The notes under the pieces: model-generated
Database searches by the model: none
What the model was told of the DNA's origin: nothing
What the model saw: only the letters and a program-made list of their open reading frames with translations
Program-made: the position numbers and the translations under genes
NCBI GenBank assembly: GCA_034002865.1
Contig: JAVEZR010000004.1
Location: forward strand, 1 to 52,558
Direction of reading: 5' to 3'
Source of the DNA: UBA5209 sp034002865
GTDB taxonomy: Bacteria; Patescibacteriota; Dojkabacteria; SC72
Length of the DNA: 52,558 nucleotides
Shown: piece by piece, positions 18,410 to 26,672 of the stretch
How the letters are laid out: each line of letters starts with the position of its first letter
How positions within the stretch are numbered: position 1 is the first letter of the stretch

Positions 18410-18700
18410 ATGCTTACATTCATTTTTAAAATTCTATATACGGTTACTACCTTCATTCAAACATTAATAGTGTTTAGGATAATACTGAAGGTAATAAATG
18501 CAGATTCAGCAAATTCATTAGTAAGTTGGGTGTACAATCTCTCTCAGAATTTTATAACTCCTTTTAATGGTATCGTTCCTGAGGAGATGGTTATTGATAA
18601 ATTCTCAATAGAGCTTACACCAATAGTTGCCTTAGTATTCTTCTCAATTGTTGGTTTTGTATTCTCTGAGCTAACAAAAGCGTTTAAACAAGCCAATTAA
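18410..18700 (+). CDS. YggT family membrane protein
   Basis: The 96-residue protein has two long hydrophobic segments (about 5-27 and 68-90). The YggT pattern is visible: FRIILKVINADSANSLVSWVYNLSQNFITPF resembles the family's ILR..L..... NP.V..VY..T.P...PFR core. YggT proteins are membrane proteins often encoded near division or envelope genes; their role is poorly defined and has been linked to osmotic tolerance and division. It directly follows the lysozyme-like gene. Confidence 0.75.
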   Translation: MLTFIFKILYTVTTFIQTLIVFRIILKVINADSANSLVSWVYNLSQNFITPFNGIVPEEMVIDKFSIELTPIVALVFFSIVGFVFSELTKAFKQAN

Positions 18701-18709
18701 TAGATATTG

Positions 18710-18718
18710 TGGTATAAT
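18710..18718 (+). promoter_or_regulatory. Extended -10 promoter of the cupin-transglutaminase run
   Basis: TGG-TATAAT, with a perfect hexamer at 18713-18718, ends 8 bases before ATG 18727. It is the only clear promoter for the four overlapping genes 18727-22339. Confidence 0.6.
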
Positions 18719-18726
18719 AGCAACAT

Positions 18727-19461
18727 ATGGCTAGAATAGATTTAAAGCGATCCTCAGGATTGCCTCTTTTTTACAGTGGAGAAGAATTACAGCCCCAAGG
18801 ATTAACACTTTCAGGTACAACGACTGTTTGTATTGACGATATTCGTTCACAGCTTCTTAATGAAGATCTTAACTGTCCAGAAATATTCTATAAGAAGTAT
18901 AAAGATTTGGATAAGGATGAGGTATTTAAAAGTAAGAATCTAAAAATTAATATCTATCTTATCTTCCCCAACCTTGCTGGTATAGAGTATACAAAAACAT
19001 TTGCAACAAAGTGTCTTAAAAGACCAAGAATCTTAGAAGTAATATACGGAGGAGGAACAGTTTTACTTCAAAAGTATGACTCCCCTATTAAAAATAGAAT
19101 AATAAAATCACAGATAAAGAAAGGCCAAAAAATTATAGTACCTCAAGGATATACCTGTTCTATTGTTAATTCTAGACAAACATCTAACCTAATAGTGCTT
19201 GAATTAATATCAAGAGATGCATCTCCAAGAATAGTGCTTGATGACAGAGGAGGAATGGCCTATTATATTATTAGGAAAAATGCTAAACAGGAGATAGTAC
19301 GAAATCCTGAATACAAGATAGTAAATGATCCAGAGAAAGTAGATTGGGATACTGTCATCTCTAAGTATGGTATTACAGCAAAGACACCAATTGTAAAGCA
19401 AGTAATGAGAAAGTATGAGAAATTTGAATGGATATTTAAAGATAACTCAGTGGATATTTAG
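18727..19461 (+). CDS. Cupin-fold protein, archaeal-type glucose-6-phosphate isomerase-like
   Basis: The 244-residue soluble protein has a cupin-like beta-barrel at about 95-165. ILEVIYGGGTVLLQKY, then IKKGQKIIVPQGYTCSIVNS and LIVLELISRD, follow the order of archaeal cupin phosphoglucose isomerase. The usual metal-binding HxH pair of that family is not visible, which argues against simple isomerase activity. The C-terminal KQVMRKYEKFEWIF echoes the end of that family. It is first in a tight run with a transglutaminase-like protein; its last 47 bases overlap the next gene. A structural or ligand-binding role is as likely as catalysis. Confidence 0.55.
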   Translation: MARIDLKRSSGLPLFYSGEELQPQGLTLSGTTTVCIDDIRSQLLNEDLNCPEIFYKKYKDLDKDEVFKSKNLKINIYLIFPNLAGIEYTKTFATKCLKRPRILEVIYGGGTVLLQKYDSPIKNRIIKSQIKKGQKIIVPQGYTCSIVNSRQTSNLIVLELISRDASPRIVLDDRGGMAYYIIRKNAKQEIVRNPEYKIVNDPEKVDWDTVISKYGITAKTPIVKQVMRKYEKFEWIFKDNSVDI

Positions 19462-21301
19462 CTTTCTTTTAGCCTTATTTTTTTCTTTATCCTTCTCTCC
19501 GCACAAGGCAGATGCATTAGATGGTTTTGATATCCAATCTGATTTTCATCATATATGGGATGGGCAGGAGATTAACTCAACTATCTATCTTACTATTACC
19601 ACTACTGCTAATCCTAGGGTCTTAACCTACTACACTGTGACAATTCCTGAAGAAAATCTTAGACCAGAGGTGTTCTCTATTACAAAAAATTCTAAACTAG
19701 AGCCTACATATTACGATAGGCAATCAGCTACCGATTTAGTTATTGATTTAGAGAATACATTAGTATCTAAAGAGAAACCTGTTACCCTGAAATTAACATA
19801 CAGTACAAAACACTCTCAAGAAACACTCTCCCTTATATCCTCTGTTAAAGATACAACCTCTAGAGGCTTTACATTCACATACCCTCACTCTCTTGGAGAT
19901 ATTGGCTGGAGCTCTACCCCTATTATTAACTTAACCCAGAAGGGTCAAAACATTGAGATTGAGACTGCACCTCCTAAAAGTAGTAAGGTGAGTATTTCTC
20001 TTGGAGATAAAATTATTTATCAATTTGCAATAAGTAGGAATTTAATAAATAGCAGTGATGAAATTATCTCCTCTGAAATAAGTATCCCACCAAGTACGAA
20101 TACACAAAAAATTCTTCTCATCAATGTACAACCTAAACCAAATAGAAGCTATAAAGATATAAATGGGAATTACATATTGCAGTATGAAATAGCACCGCAA
20201 AGTAATATTGCTGTCTCAATAGAGGGCTCCCTACAGATGGAAAAATCCATTTCTATAAATCCCTCTACACCAAGGATAGAGACAAAGAATCTTTGGGAGC
20301 TTAAAGATACTGATTTAGAAAAAAGAGTAAATAAATGGCTGAAGGATTCTGGTCTTACAGATACTGATATAGAGAGTATATACGATATAAAGAGTGAATC
20401 TAGACAGCAGATGATATACAAAGAGCTGTATCAATTTGTAATTAAGAACTTACAGCCAAATACATTAACAATAGGATCTCTCACTGGTTCCGTAAGATTA
20501 GGAGGGGAAAGAGCATTAAGTGAACAAGCTGACTCAACAAGTGAAGATTATGCAGATGCTATGATAACGCTCTTTAGATACTTCGATATACCTGCAAGGC
20601 TTGTAATAGGGTATGTAACAAATATATCTGACTATCACCCAGATGGTATGTATCATTACTGGGTTGAGTATTTTGATTTACAAAAAAAAGATTGGATACA
20701 GGTAGATCCATTCCTTGAAGATTACTCTAATACATCTCTTTGGTCACGACCACTACCAGATCATATATCACTTCTGTTTAGATATGATAATCCTAATACT
20801 CCTAAACTCCCATATTACACAGAAAATGATTTTAAAATTAGTATACAGGAGAGTACACCAGAACCTGTATACAGCATGAACGCAGATATCTTTCTTAAGC
20901 CTTACAATGTTCTTAACTCACATTTACAAGGCTCTATACGCATAGAAAACAGTGGTAATACAGTATTAGATTCCATTAACTTTGTTAAATCAAAACCTAA
21001 TCTTAATCTGTATACCGACTATATAGAGAACAACAGTAGTACAATACTACTCCCTGGAGATATAACTGAGATACAGTTTAATATCCCATCTGACAAGATA
21101 GAGTCACCCCTCTATGCTGTACTAAGTGCTCAAAGTGGAACAGAGCTTACAAATGAGGAGTATCTAGAAACAGAGATAGACTTAATTGAGGATAGTACAC
21201 TCTTAAATATTCTTTCTAAGATTTTCTCAATCTTAATATATATAGCAATGGCAATACCTATGTATTTCTTAATTAAAAAATTTACGAATAGAAATGGATA
21301 A
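19415..21301 (+). CDS. Membrane-anchored transglutaminase-like protein with Ser at the Cys position
   Basis: The 628-residue protein has a signal peptide (about 1-34, ending ADA), a beta-rich exported region (35-330), a transglutaminase-like core (about 335-450) and a C-terminal TM (about 601-620) followed by KKFTNRNG. The core has the family signature FDIPARLVIGY, H414 in YHYWVEYF and D431 in WIQVDPF. The residue where the catalytic Cys should be, in TSEDYADAM, is Ser (S376). It may be inactive as a transglutaminase or use another chemistry. Start 19415 gives the complete signal peptide but overlaps the cupin gene by 47 bases, suggesting coupled translation. The following gene overlaps by 8 bases. 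Confidence 0.75.
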   Translation: MRNLNGYLKITQWIFSFLLALFFSLSFSPHKADALDGFDIQSDFHHIWDGQEINSTIYLTITTTANPRVLTYYTVTIPEENLRPEVFSITKNSKLEPTYYDRQSATDLVIDLENTLVSKEKPVTLKLTYSTKHSQETLSLISSVKDTTSRGFTFTYPHSLGDIGWSSTPIINLTQKGQNIEIETAPPKSSKVSISLGDKIIYQFAISRNLINSSDEIISSEISIPPSTNTQKILLINVQPKPNRSYKDINGNYILQYEIAPQSNIAVSIEGSLQMEKSISINPSTPRIETKNLWELKDTDLEKRVNKWLKDSGLTDTDIESIYDIKSESRQQMIYKELYQFVIKNLQPNTLTIGSLTGSVRLGGERALSEQADSTSEDYADAMITLFRYFDIPARLVIGYVTNISDYHPDGMYHYWVEYFDLQKKDWIQVDPFLEDYSNTSLWSRPLPDHISLLFRYDNPNTPKLPYYTENDFKISIQESTPEPVYSMNADIFLKPYNVLNSHLQGSIRIENSGNTVLDSINFVKSKPNLNLYTDYIENNSSTILLPGDITEIQFNIPSDKIESPLYAVLSAQSGTELTNEEYLETEIDLIEDSTLLNILSKIFSILIYIAMAIPMYFLIKKFTNRNG

Positions 21302-21710
21302 TAGCATATTACTTACAGTAACTATTGTAGTTTTAATAGTACTCCTTGTTATAATGGCAAGATACAACAGTAAGCGTGTACCTGTTGAAAAAAAGAGTAA
21401 GATATTAAAAAAGCTAGATGATTTAAGAGAGCAAAGCGAAAGTGATGAAATGTATGCAAGACGAGATGCTATTATTAAACTAGATAATCTCTTAAGTAAA
21501 TCATTACAGATTAGATATAGCAATGAAAGTAGCTGTGGGGATAATCTTAAGAATGCTAAAACTCTCTTTAGAAAAGATTACTACCAAGATATTTGGGATG
21601 TTCATAAATTAAGGAATGAGATAGTACACAAAGATGCAGATGTAAGCTATGATAGTGCACAACAGGCATATAAGATATATAAAATGGCTATAACAAAAAT
21701 ATTAAAATGA
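21294..21710 (+). CDS. Membrane-anchored HEPN-like protein
   Basis: The 138-residue protein has one N-terminal TM (about 4-22) followed by a basic segment, so the rest is cytoplasmic. The C-terminal helical part contains WDVHKLRNEIVHKD: R107-N108-x3-H112 matches the Rx4H/RNxxxH motif of HEPN domains, which are often RNases or nucleotide-binding helpers. Such membrane-anchored HEPN-like proteins are typical small CPR proteins, but no activity is proven. It sits between the transglutaminase-like gene (8-base overlap) and a secreted protein gene (4-base overlap), so it belongs to the same unit. Confidence 0.6.
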   Translation: MDNSILLTVTIVVLIVLLVIMARYNSKRVPVEKKSKILKKLDDLREQSESDEMYARRDAIIKLDNLLSKSLQIRYSNESSCGDNLKNAKTLFRKDYYQDIWDVHKLRNEIVHKDADVSYDSAQQAYKIYKMAITKILK

Positions 21711-22339
21711 AATACCTAAAGATATTACTCCTACCAATACTTTTCTTCTCCTTAACAACAATCCTTTCTGCTCAAGATCAAGAGGTAGTTGTTGATAAAG
21801 ATGTCGCAAAGAGTGAATCATTACCCATTGTAAATGAAAATCCTGAGAAGAAAACAGTAACTAGTAAGAATAACTACTTTGAATTAGAGCTAATCAGAGG
21901 AACACAGAGTGCTCTTACTAAAAATATCCCATATACCCTATACATAACTCCTAAAATAGACTCTCAGAAGACTCAAATACTTTGGGAAGTACCATCTACG
22001 ATATTAGTAAAAAGATCACATAAGGAGTTTGTGAGCCTAAATAAGGATGAAACATATAAATTCAAGATAAATGTAGACCCACAAAGAGCAGGAACATACG
22101 ATGTATCTGCAAGTGTAATATCATGGCAATATGATACAAACTATACCAACAGTGTAAGCTCAACAGTTACATTGAGTGATAACCTTGTGGTACAGCCTGT
22201 TGATTCTGAATACTCTGTAAGTATTATGCTAATGGTAGCTCTTGTAGTTATACTAGCAGGTATTGGAGTATTTCTACTTTATAAAGCCTCTGGGAAATTG
22301 ATTAAAAAGCTTAAACTGTGGCTTACTCCACCTTTTTAA
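21707..22339 (+). CDS. Secreted, C-terminally anchored beta-rich protein
   Basis: The 210-residue protein has a signal peptide (about 1-22, ending LSAQ), an exported beta-sandwich-like domain (about 50-160; PYTLYITPKIDSQKTQILWEVP, FKINVDPQRAGTYDVSASV) and a C-terminal TM (about 172-194) followed by a basic cytoplasmic tail. It starts with an ATGA overlap from the HEPN-like gene and ends the four-gene run. Its last 17 bases overlap the convergent XRE regulator gene. The fold resembles Ig-like or alpha-2-macroglobulin-type exported domains. Function unknown; partnership with the transglutaminase-like protein is inferred from gene order. Confidence 0.65.
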   Translation: MKYLKILLLPILFFSLTTILSAQDQEVVVDKDVAKSESLPIVNENPEKKTVTSKNNYFELELIRGTQSALTKNIPYTLYITPKIDSQKTQILWEVPSTILVKRSHKEFVSLNKDETYKFKINVDPQRAGTYDVSASVISWQYDTNYTNSVSSTVTLSDNLVVQPVDSEYSVSIMLMVALVVILAGIGVFLLYKASGKLIKKLKLWLTPPF

Positions 22340-22634
22340 GTAAATCCTTTAAAGTATCTAACTCTTTACCTAGCTCCTCTTGCTTACGTAATATCCTATA
22401 CAGCTGATCTGAGATCTTTACCTCCTCTGTTACTGATGAGAGAAAATAGCCTACCGGTTTTTTTAGAACCTCTGATATTTTCTTTAATATCTCTAAATTG
22501 GGATATGATCTGGATGATTCATATGAACTAATTGTCTTATCCGAAAGCCCTATGCTTAATCCAAGACTCCTTTGAGACAGGCCTGTTTCTAATCTAGCAC
22601 TCTTTAATTTCCCCCCGAACTCTTTTGTTGACAT
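22323..22634 (-). CDS. XRE-family HTH regulator
   Basis: The 103-residue protein has an N-terminal Cro/cI helix-turn-helix (about 8-62): LKSARLETGLSQRSLGLSIG, LSDKTISSYESSRSYPNLEI, LKKISEVLKKPVGYFLS. A short coiled coil follows (about 70-102) that could mediate dimerisation. It is one base downstream of the DUF4214-like gene and convergent with the envelope run, overlapping its last gene by 17 bases. Targets are unknown. No antitoxin-toxin arrangement is obvious. Confidence 0.85.
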   Translation of the reverse strand: MSTKEFGGKLKSARLETGLSQRSLGLSIGLSDKTISSYESSRSYPNLEILKKISEVLKKPVGYFLSSVTEEVKISDQLYRILRKQEELGKELDTLKDLLKKVE

Positions 22635-22635
22635 A

Positions 22636-23187
22636 CTACTTAACTATCATATTAAAGATATTTTTTAATATATCCATTACACTTTTCTTTTCTATCTCAT
22701 TTCTCTCTTTAGCTCTTACAGTACCATATACATCAAAGCCCTCTTCATATTTCTGTATCTGAGATGGTAGATTGTATGGATTCTGTAGCTGCTCTCTAAG
22801 CTCTATTATAATGTTATTTCTCTCGTTTAATAACATTTGACTCTCATCAATTTGCTTACCTAAATCTACTACCTGCTGGGCTAGTTTTTTCTCATTGATT
22901 TGGCTACTCCTAAGTTCATTCTCTACTCCCTTTATCCTTTGAGCATCCTCTATAATATCCTTATGCTCTTGAGATTCTAAAAGCTTAATACGAATCTCAT
23001 CCTCACTTAGTGGACTATATTTATAATATGCATTTTCTCTACTACTTGGTTTTCTTCCAAGTATTAATTCATATATCTGCTCTATCATCGGAATTCTAGA
23101 AGAAGGTATACCTCTAAAGCTACCTCCCGAGTTTGAACTGTAATCATCATTTTTGTCTTTAAAGAAATCTTCCCCTCCTTTAATCAT
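22636..23187 (-). CDS. DUF4214-like and coiled-coil protein
   Basis: The 183-residue protein lacks a signal peptide or TM. Residues about 32-78 (IEQIYELILGRKPSSRENAYY, LSEDEIRIKLLESQEHKDI) resemble the DUF4214 helical repeat, usually found in surface or glycosylation-linked proteins. Residues about 80-140 form a coiled coil rich in E, L, Q and N. The N-terminus is acidic and Ser/Gly-rich. It probably shares a transcript with the XRE gene 1 base downstream, so the regulator may act on its own operon. DUF4214 assignment is by eye and moderate. Confidence 0.6.
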   Translation of the reverse strand: MIKGGEDFFKDKNDDYSSNSGGSFRGIPSSRIPMIEQIYELILGRKPSSRENAYYKYSPLSEDEIRIKLLESQEHKDIIEDAQRIKGVENELRSSQINEKKLAQQVVDLGKQIDESQMLLNERNNIIIELREQLQNPYNLPSQIQKYEEGFDVYGTVRAKERNEIEKKSVMDILKNIFNMIVK

Positions 23188-23247
23188 ACCTAATTATACC
23201 TTACAAAGAGGAAAATTACACCAAAACACACATTGCTGATATCAATC

Positions 23248-23323
23248 TGGAGCGGGAGACGGGACTCGAACCCGCAACCCTCTGTTTGGAAAACAGATAT
23301 TCTAACCATTGAACTACTCCCGC
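23248..23323 (-). tRNA. tRNA-Gly (anticodon TCC)
   Basis: Acceptor GCGGGAG pairs with CTCCCGC. The anticodon stem is TCTGT/ACAGA with loop TTTCCAA, the discriminator is T as expected for bacterial Gly, and CCA is encoded. A TAAAAT box lies in the last codons of rplS, 8 bases before the tRNA. Confidence 0.95.
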
Positions 23324-23334
23324 TTGAGTAGATT

Positions 23335-23760
23335 TTACTCTACAGTTTCCTCTTCTACAACCTCTTGCTCTTCTCCTACTGTAGGAACTTCTATCTCATC
23401 TGTAAGATATACATCCTTAAGCAAACCAACCTTTAAAGCTCTCCTTCCAACCCTATCTCTAAGGTAGAACAGTTTAGATCTTTTAACAGTACCTCTTTTA
23501 ACAACCTCCATCTTCTCTAAAAGATTTGATTGTAAAGGTATTACTCTCTCTACACCTACTCCGTAAGATATCTTCCTTACAGTAATTGTTCTATTTGCTC
23601 CTGTAGCTTTCATACCGATAACTACACCCTCAAATATCTGTATCCTTTCCTTGTTCCCCTCTCTAATCTTCATATGTAATCTAACAGTATCTCCAACCCT
23701 TGCATCAGGTCTTTTCTTACTATCTGCCCCCTCTATTATCTTTGTAATCTTTGTATCCAT
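23335..23760 (-). CDS. rplS: Large ribosomal subunit protein bL19
   Basis: L19 sits at the subunit interface of the ribosome. The 141 residues hold the family core: RVGDTVRLHMKIREGNKERIQIFEGVVI (about 22-49), TITVRKISYGVGVERVIPL and KRSKLFYLRDRVGRRA. The C-terminal tail is acidic (EEQEVVEEETVE), longer than in E. coli L19 (115). I set the start at ATG 23760 because the frame's longer reading runs into gpmI on the other strand and has no L19 similarity. The tRNA-Gly gene follows 11 bases after the stop. Confidence 0.95.
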   Translation of the reverse strand: MDTKITKIIEGADSKKRPDARVGDTVRLHMKIREGNKERIQIFEGVVIGMKATGANRTITVRKISYGVGVERVIPLQSNLLEKMEVVKRGTVKRSKLFYLRDRVGRRALKVGLLKDVYLTDEIEVPTVGEEQEVVEEETVE

Positions 23761-23843
23761 ATCATTTGTTGTAATATATAAAAAGCATAAATATAAATAT
23801 GCATCGGCTATTATAGAATAATTTCCGAAATTATGCCACAATG

Positions 23844-23849
23844 TATAAT
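23844..23849 (+). promoter_or_regulatory. -10 box of gpmI
   Basis: Perfect TATAAT preceded directly by TG, 11 bases before ATG 23861. The predicted leader is only about 3-5 bases. Confidence 0.5.
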
Positions 23850-23860
23850 TAAAAACTGCC

Positions 23861-25396
23861 ATGAACATTAAACAAAAAGTATTACTAATAATATTGGACG
23901 GAGTAGGATCAGCACCTGATTCACCAGGAAATGCCGTAGTAAAGGCCAATCCACGTAACCTTTCAACCCTTTGGAGTACATCCCCACATACATATTTACT
24001 TGCATCCGGAGAGGCTGTAGGACTTCCTAAAGATGTAAAAGGTAACAGTGAGGTAGGACATACTAACATTGGAGCAGGTAGAGTAATATTTCAGACCTTA
24101 CCTAGAATAGATCAATCAATATCAAAGGGTCTGTATTTTAAGAATTCAATACTACAAGAATCTCTTAAGTATGCATCTAAACAGAAATCAAGAATACACC
24201 TTCTAATATTACTAAGTGATGGAAGTGTACACTCACATATTAATCACCTAAAAGCCACTATTAAATACTTTGCAGAGAGTAATTTTAACGGAGAACTTTT
24301 TGTACATGCATTCACTGACGGAAGAGACTCCCCACCCAATTCATCAAGAAAATATCTAGACGATTTACAAAAAACATTAAATCAGTACTCCATTGGTAAG
24401 ATAGCGACAGTATGCGGAAGGGCATGGGCAATGGATAGGAATGGTAATTGGGGTAGAACAAAGAAGGCGTATGATTTAATTACACAAAATATTGGGAATA
24501 AATGTGGTACATATCAGGAGTGTATAGAGAAATCATATGCAAGGAATATCACAGATGAGTTTGTAGAGCCTACCGTATTAGCTCAAGGTAGTGAAATTAG
24601 AAGTAAAGATGTAGTCATATTCCTTAACTTTAGACCAGATAGGGCACTACAGCTTACAAGAGCTCTTGTTGATAGTAACTTTACAGAATTCCAAAGAGCA
24701 AACATATACCCAATCTTTTTTGCAAGTATGGTGGAGTACAGGAAGAGCTTTCCACCTAAGGTACTCTTCCCAAAGCAATATATAGCTCTCCCTATTGGAA
24801 ATATAATAGCTTCACAAGGGTTAAGACAGTTACGAATATCTGAGTCAGAGAAGTTCCCTCATGTTACGTACTTCTTTAATGGTGGAGCCTCTATCAGATA
24901 TACCAATGAAGATCGTATAGAAATACCCTCCCCCTCTGTAGCAACATATGACTTAAAGCCTGAAATGAGTGCACTACAGATGACAAATGTTTTGCTTAGT
25001 AAGATTGAGTCTGATCTCTATGACTTCATAGTTGTAAATTTTGCTAATCCTGATATGGTAGGACACTCAGGAAATCTGGAAGCCACGGTAAAGGCTGTCT
25101 CTGTTGTAGATTACTGTGTAGGGGAATTAGTTAAAAATTTTACAGTAAGAGGAGGAGCAGTAGTAATTACAGCAGATCATGGAAATGCAGAAGAGGTAAT
25201 AAATCTTGATACTGGAGAGATGGATACAGAGCACTCTCTTAATCCAGTACCACTCATACTCTCTGGAATAAATATGGCACCGAGAAATCTTCAATATGGA
25301 GCTTTAAAGGATATCACACCTACAATACTTGATATAATGGGGTTACCAATACCTTCGGATATGACAGGGGTCTCTTTACTTAAGAGCTTACGTTAG
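23861..25396 (+). CDS. gpmI: 2,3-bisphosphoglycerate-independent phosphoglycerate mutase
   Basis: GpmI interconverts 3- and 2-phosphoglycerate in glycolysis using two Mn ions and a phosphoserine intermediate. The 511 residues match the family length. Motifs: LIILDGVG at the start, GNSEVGHTNIGAGR with nucleophile S63, HAFTDGRDSPP, CGRAWAMDRN, NFRPDRALQLTRA, NFANPDMVGHSG and ITADHGNAEEV, the last two carrying metal ligands. It is divergent from rplS. Its last 17 bases overlap the convergent DedA gene. Confidence 0.97.
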   Translation: MNIKQKVLLIILDGVGSAPDSPGNAVVKANPRNLSTLWSTSPHTYLLASGEAVGLPKDVKGNSEVGHTNIGAGRVIFQTLPRIDQSISKGLYFKNSILQESLKYASKQKSRIHLLILLSDGSVHSHINHLKATIKYFAESNFNGELFVHAFTDGRDSPPNSSRKYLDDLQKTLNQYSIGKIATVCGRAWAMDRNGNWGRTKKAYDLITQNIGNKCGTYQECIEKSYARNITDEFVEPTVLAQGSEIRSKDVVIFLNFRPDRALQLTRALVDSNFTEFQRANIYPIFFASMVEYRKSFPPKVLFPKQYIALPIGNIIASQGLRQLRISESEKFPHVTYFFNGGASIRYTNEDRIEIPSPSVATYDLKPEMSALQMTNVLLSKIESDLYDFIVVNFANPDMVGHSGNLEATVKAVSVVDYCVGELVKNFTVRGGAVVITADHGNAEEVINLDTGEMDTEHSLNPVPLILSGINMAPRNLQYGALKDITPTILDIMGLPIPSDMTGVSLLKSLR

Positions 25397-26012
25397 TAGA
25401 CTTCCTCTTCCTTAAATACCCTCTTAAAAAGTAAAGTACGACAAGAAGGACTCCTACTACTAATATCCCCTTCTCATATTTCCCTATCCATGCACCAACA
25501 CTCTCCCAGCTATCTGCAAGTAGATATCCAGCATACGCTAAAAGAGTATTCCAAAAGAAAGCCCCAATTAAGGTATATATAGAGAAAACTACAAACTTCA
25601 TTTTAGCTACACCTGCAGGAAATGAAATAAGGGTTCTTACAATGGGAATTAATCTCCCTCCAAGTACAATCTTGTTACCATGTTTTTCAAACAATCCAAA
25701 AGCCCAATCTACATCCCCCCTATCAATAAATAGATACTTTCCATACTTATCCAGAAATGTAAAAACATACTTCTCACCCCATCTACCAATAAAGTAGAAA
25801 GGTAATGTTCCAAGATATGCAGCTAAGGTAGCCACCACTATTACCCAATATATATTTAAAGCTCCAGTAGATGCTACAAAGCCAGAGAATGGAAGTATAA
25901 TTTCACTAGGTATGGGTGCAAAGAAGCTCTCAATAAATACAGAGAGTGCTACACCAGGATATCCAAGTGTAGTAATAATTGATACTAACCAATCAATAAA
26001 GGTCTGAATCAT
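25380..26012 (-). CDS. DedA family membrane protein
   Basis: The 210-residue polytopic protein has the DedA/SNARE-associated pattern: FIESFFAPIPSEIILPFSGF near the start, GRWGEKY, RLIPIVRTLISFPAGVAKM with conserved Arg and Pro, and FFWNTLLAYAGYLL. DedA proteins flip lipids such as undecaprenyl phosphate or phosphatidylethanolamine across the membrane. That would serve the peptidoglycan and surface-glycan needs suggested by its neighbours. The C-terminus is basic and cytoplasmic. It is convergent with gpmI (17 shared bases) and follows the DUF192 gene by 21 bases. Confidence 0.9.
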   Translation of the reverse strand: MIQTFIDWLVSIITTLGYPGVALSVFIESFFAPIPSEIILPFSGFVASTGALNIYWVIVVATLAAYLGTLPFYFIGRWGEKYVFTFLDKYGKYLFIDRGDVDWAFGLFEKHGNKIVLGGRLIPIVRTLISFPAGVAKMKFVVFSIYTLIGAFFWNTLLAYAGYLLADSWESVGAWIGKYEKGILVVGVLLVVLYFLRGYLRKRKSTNVSS

Positions 26013-26033
26013 ACAAGATATCTAATATATTAA

Positions 26034-26573
26034 CTAATCCATAGATGATATATTAAATATCACGCTATTTCCAACCCTTACTCTGTTACTTTCACTAAAC
26101 CCCTCATTAACCTCTAATACATATTTAAATGGTTCATTAGAGTAAACTGTTGGACAGTAATTAACCTCACACGGTTTTAAATTCTCCTTAATATCAACAA
26201 TAAAACCCTTAGAATCTATATATATAATATCTAAACCAATATACATATCCTTCATCCAGAAACCAGAGATAGCCTCACTGTCCATAATAAAAAGCATACC
26301 TTCATAATCACCAAGATTTCTTCTACCAGAAAGCCCAGTCATTCTCAGTAGCTCTGTATCCGCAACCTCAACTGTTACTAAAATAGTTTTACCATCCTCA
26401 TTGTACAGCTCTACACTCTCCCTCTCGCCTTCTGTTTTCTCCTCTCCTACATCTTCCTCATTACCTCCACTATCTCTAAAATCAATATCAAAGATATTAA
26501 ATCTGTCCTGTACAAACAGAAATATCACTGCTACGAAGAGAATATACAGAAGTAATTTAATAGATCCATTCAT
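26034..26573 (-). CDS. DUF192 protein with signal anchor
   Basis: The 179-residue protein has a hydrophobic N-terminal segment (about 5-22) and then an acidic linker. The DUF192 domain (about 60-175) is recognised by TELLRMTGLSGRRNLGDYEGMLFI, ISGFWMKDMYIGLDIIYID and FKYVLEVNEG. DUF192 domains are small beta-barrels of unknown function in exported proteins of archaea and bacteria. Two Cys in KPCEVNYC are extra. It sits upstream of the DedA gene on the same strand. Confidence 0.88.
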   Translation of the reverse strand: MNGSIKLLLYILFVAVIFLFVQDRFNIFDIDFRDSGGNEEDVGEEKTEGERESVELYNEDGKTILVTVEVADTELLRMTGLSGRRNLGDYEGMLFIMDSEAISGFWMKDMYIGLDIIYIDSKGFIVDIKENLKPCEVNYCPTVYSNEPFKYVLEVNEGFSESNRVRVGNSVIFNISSMD

Positions 26574-26672
26574 ATTTAATGATACAGAGAGAAAGGAAAT
26601 AATAAAAGTATGTAGACAATAAATATTAGATAATGTAAAATGCCGATGCCATAAATTTGCATCTCGAAATCA

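Noticed and set aside
22323..23187. Toxin-antitoxin module
   Set aside because: The XRE partner has no toxin motif and is 183 residues of DUF4214-like plus coiled coil.
23761..24069. N-terminal extension of L19
   Set aside because: The longer frame is antisense to gpmI and lacks L19 similarity; ATG 23760 gives the standard protein start.
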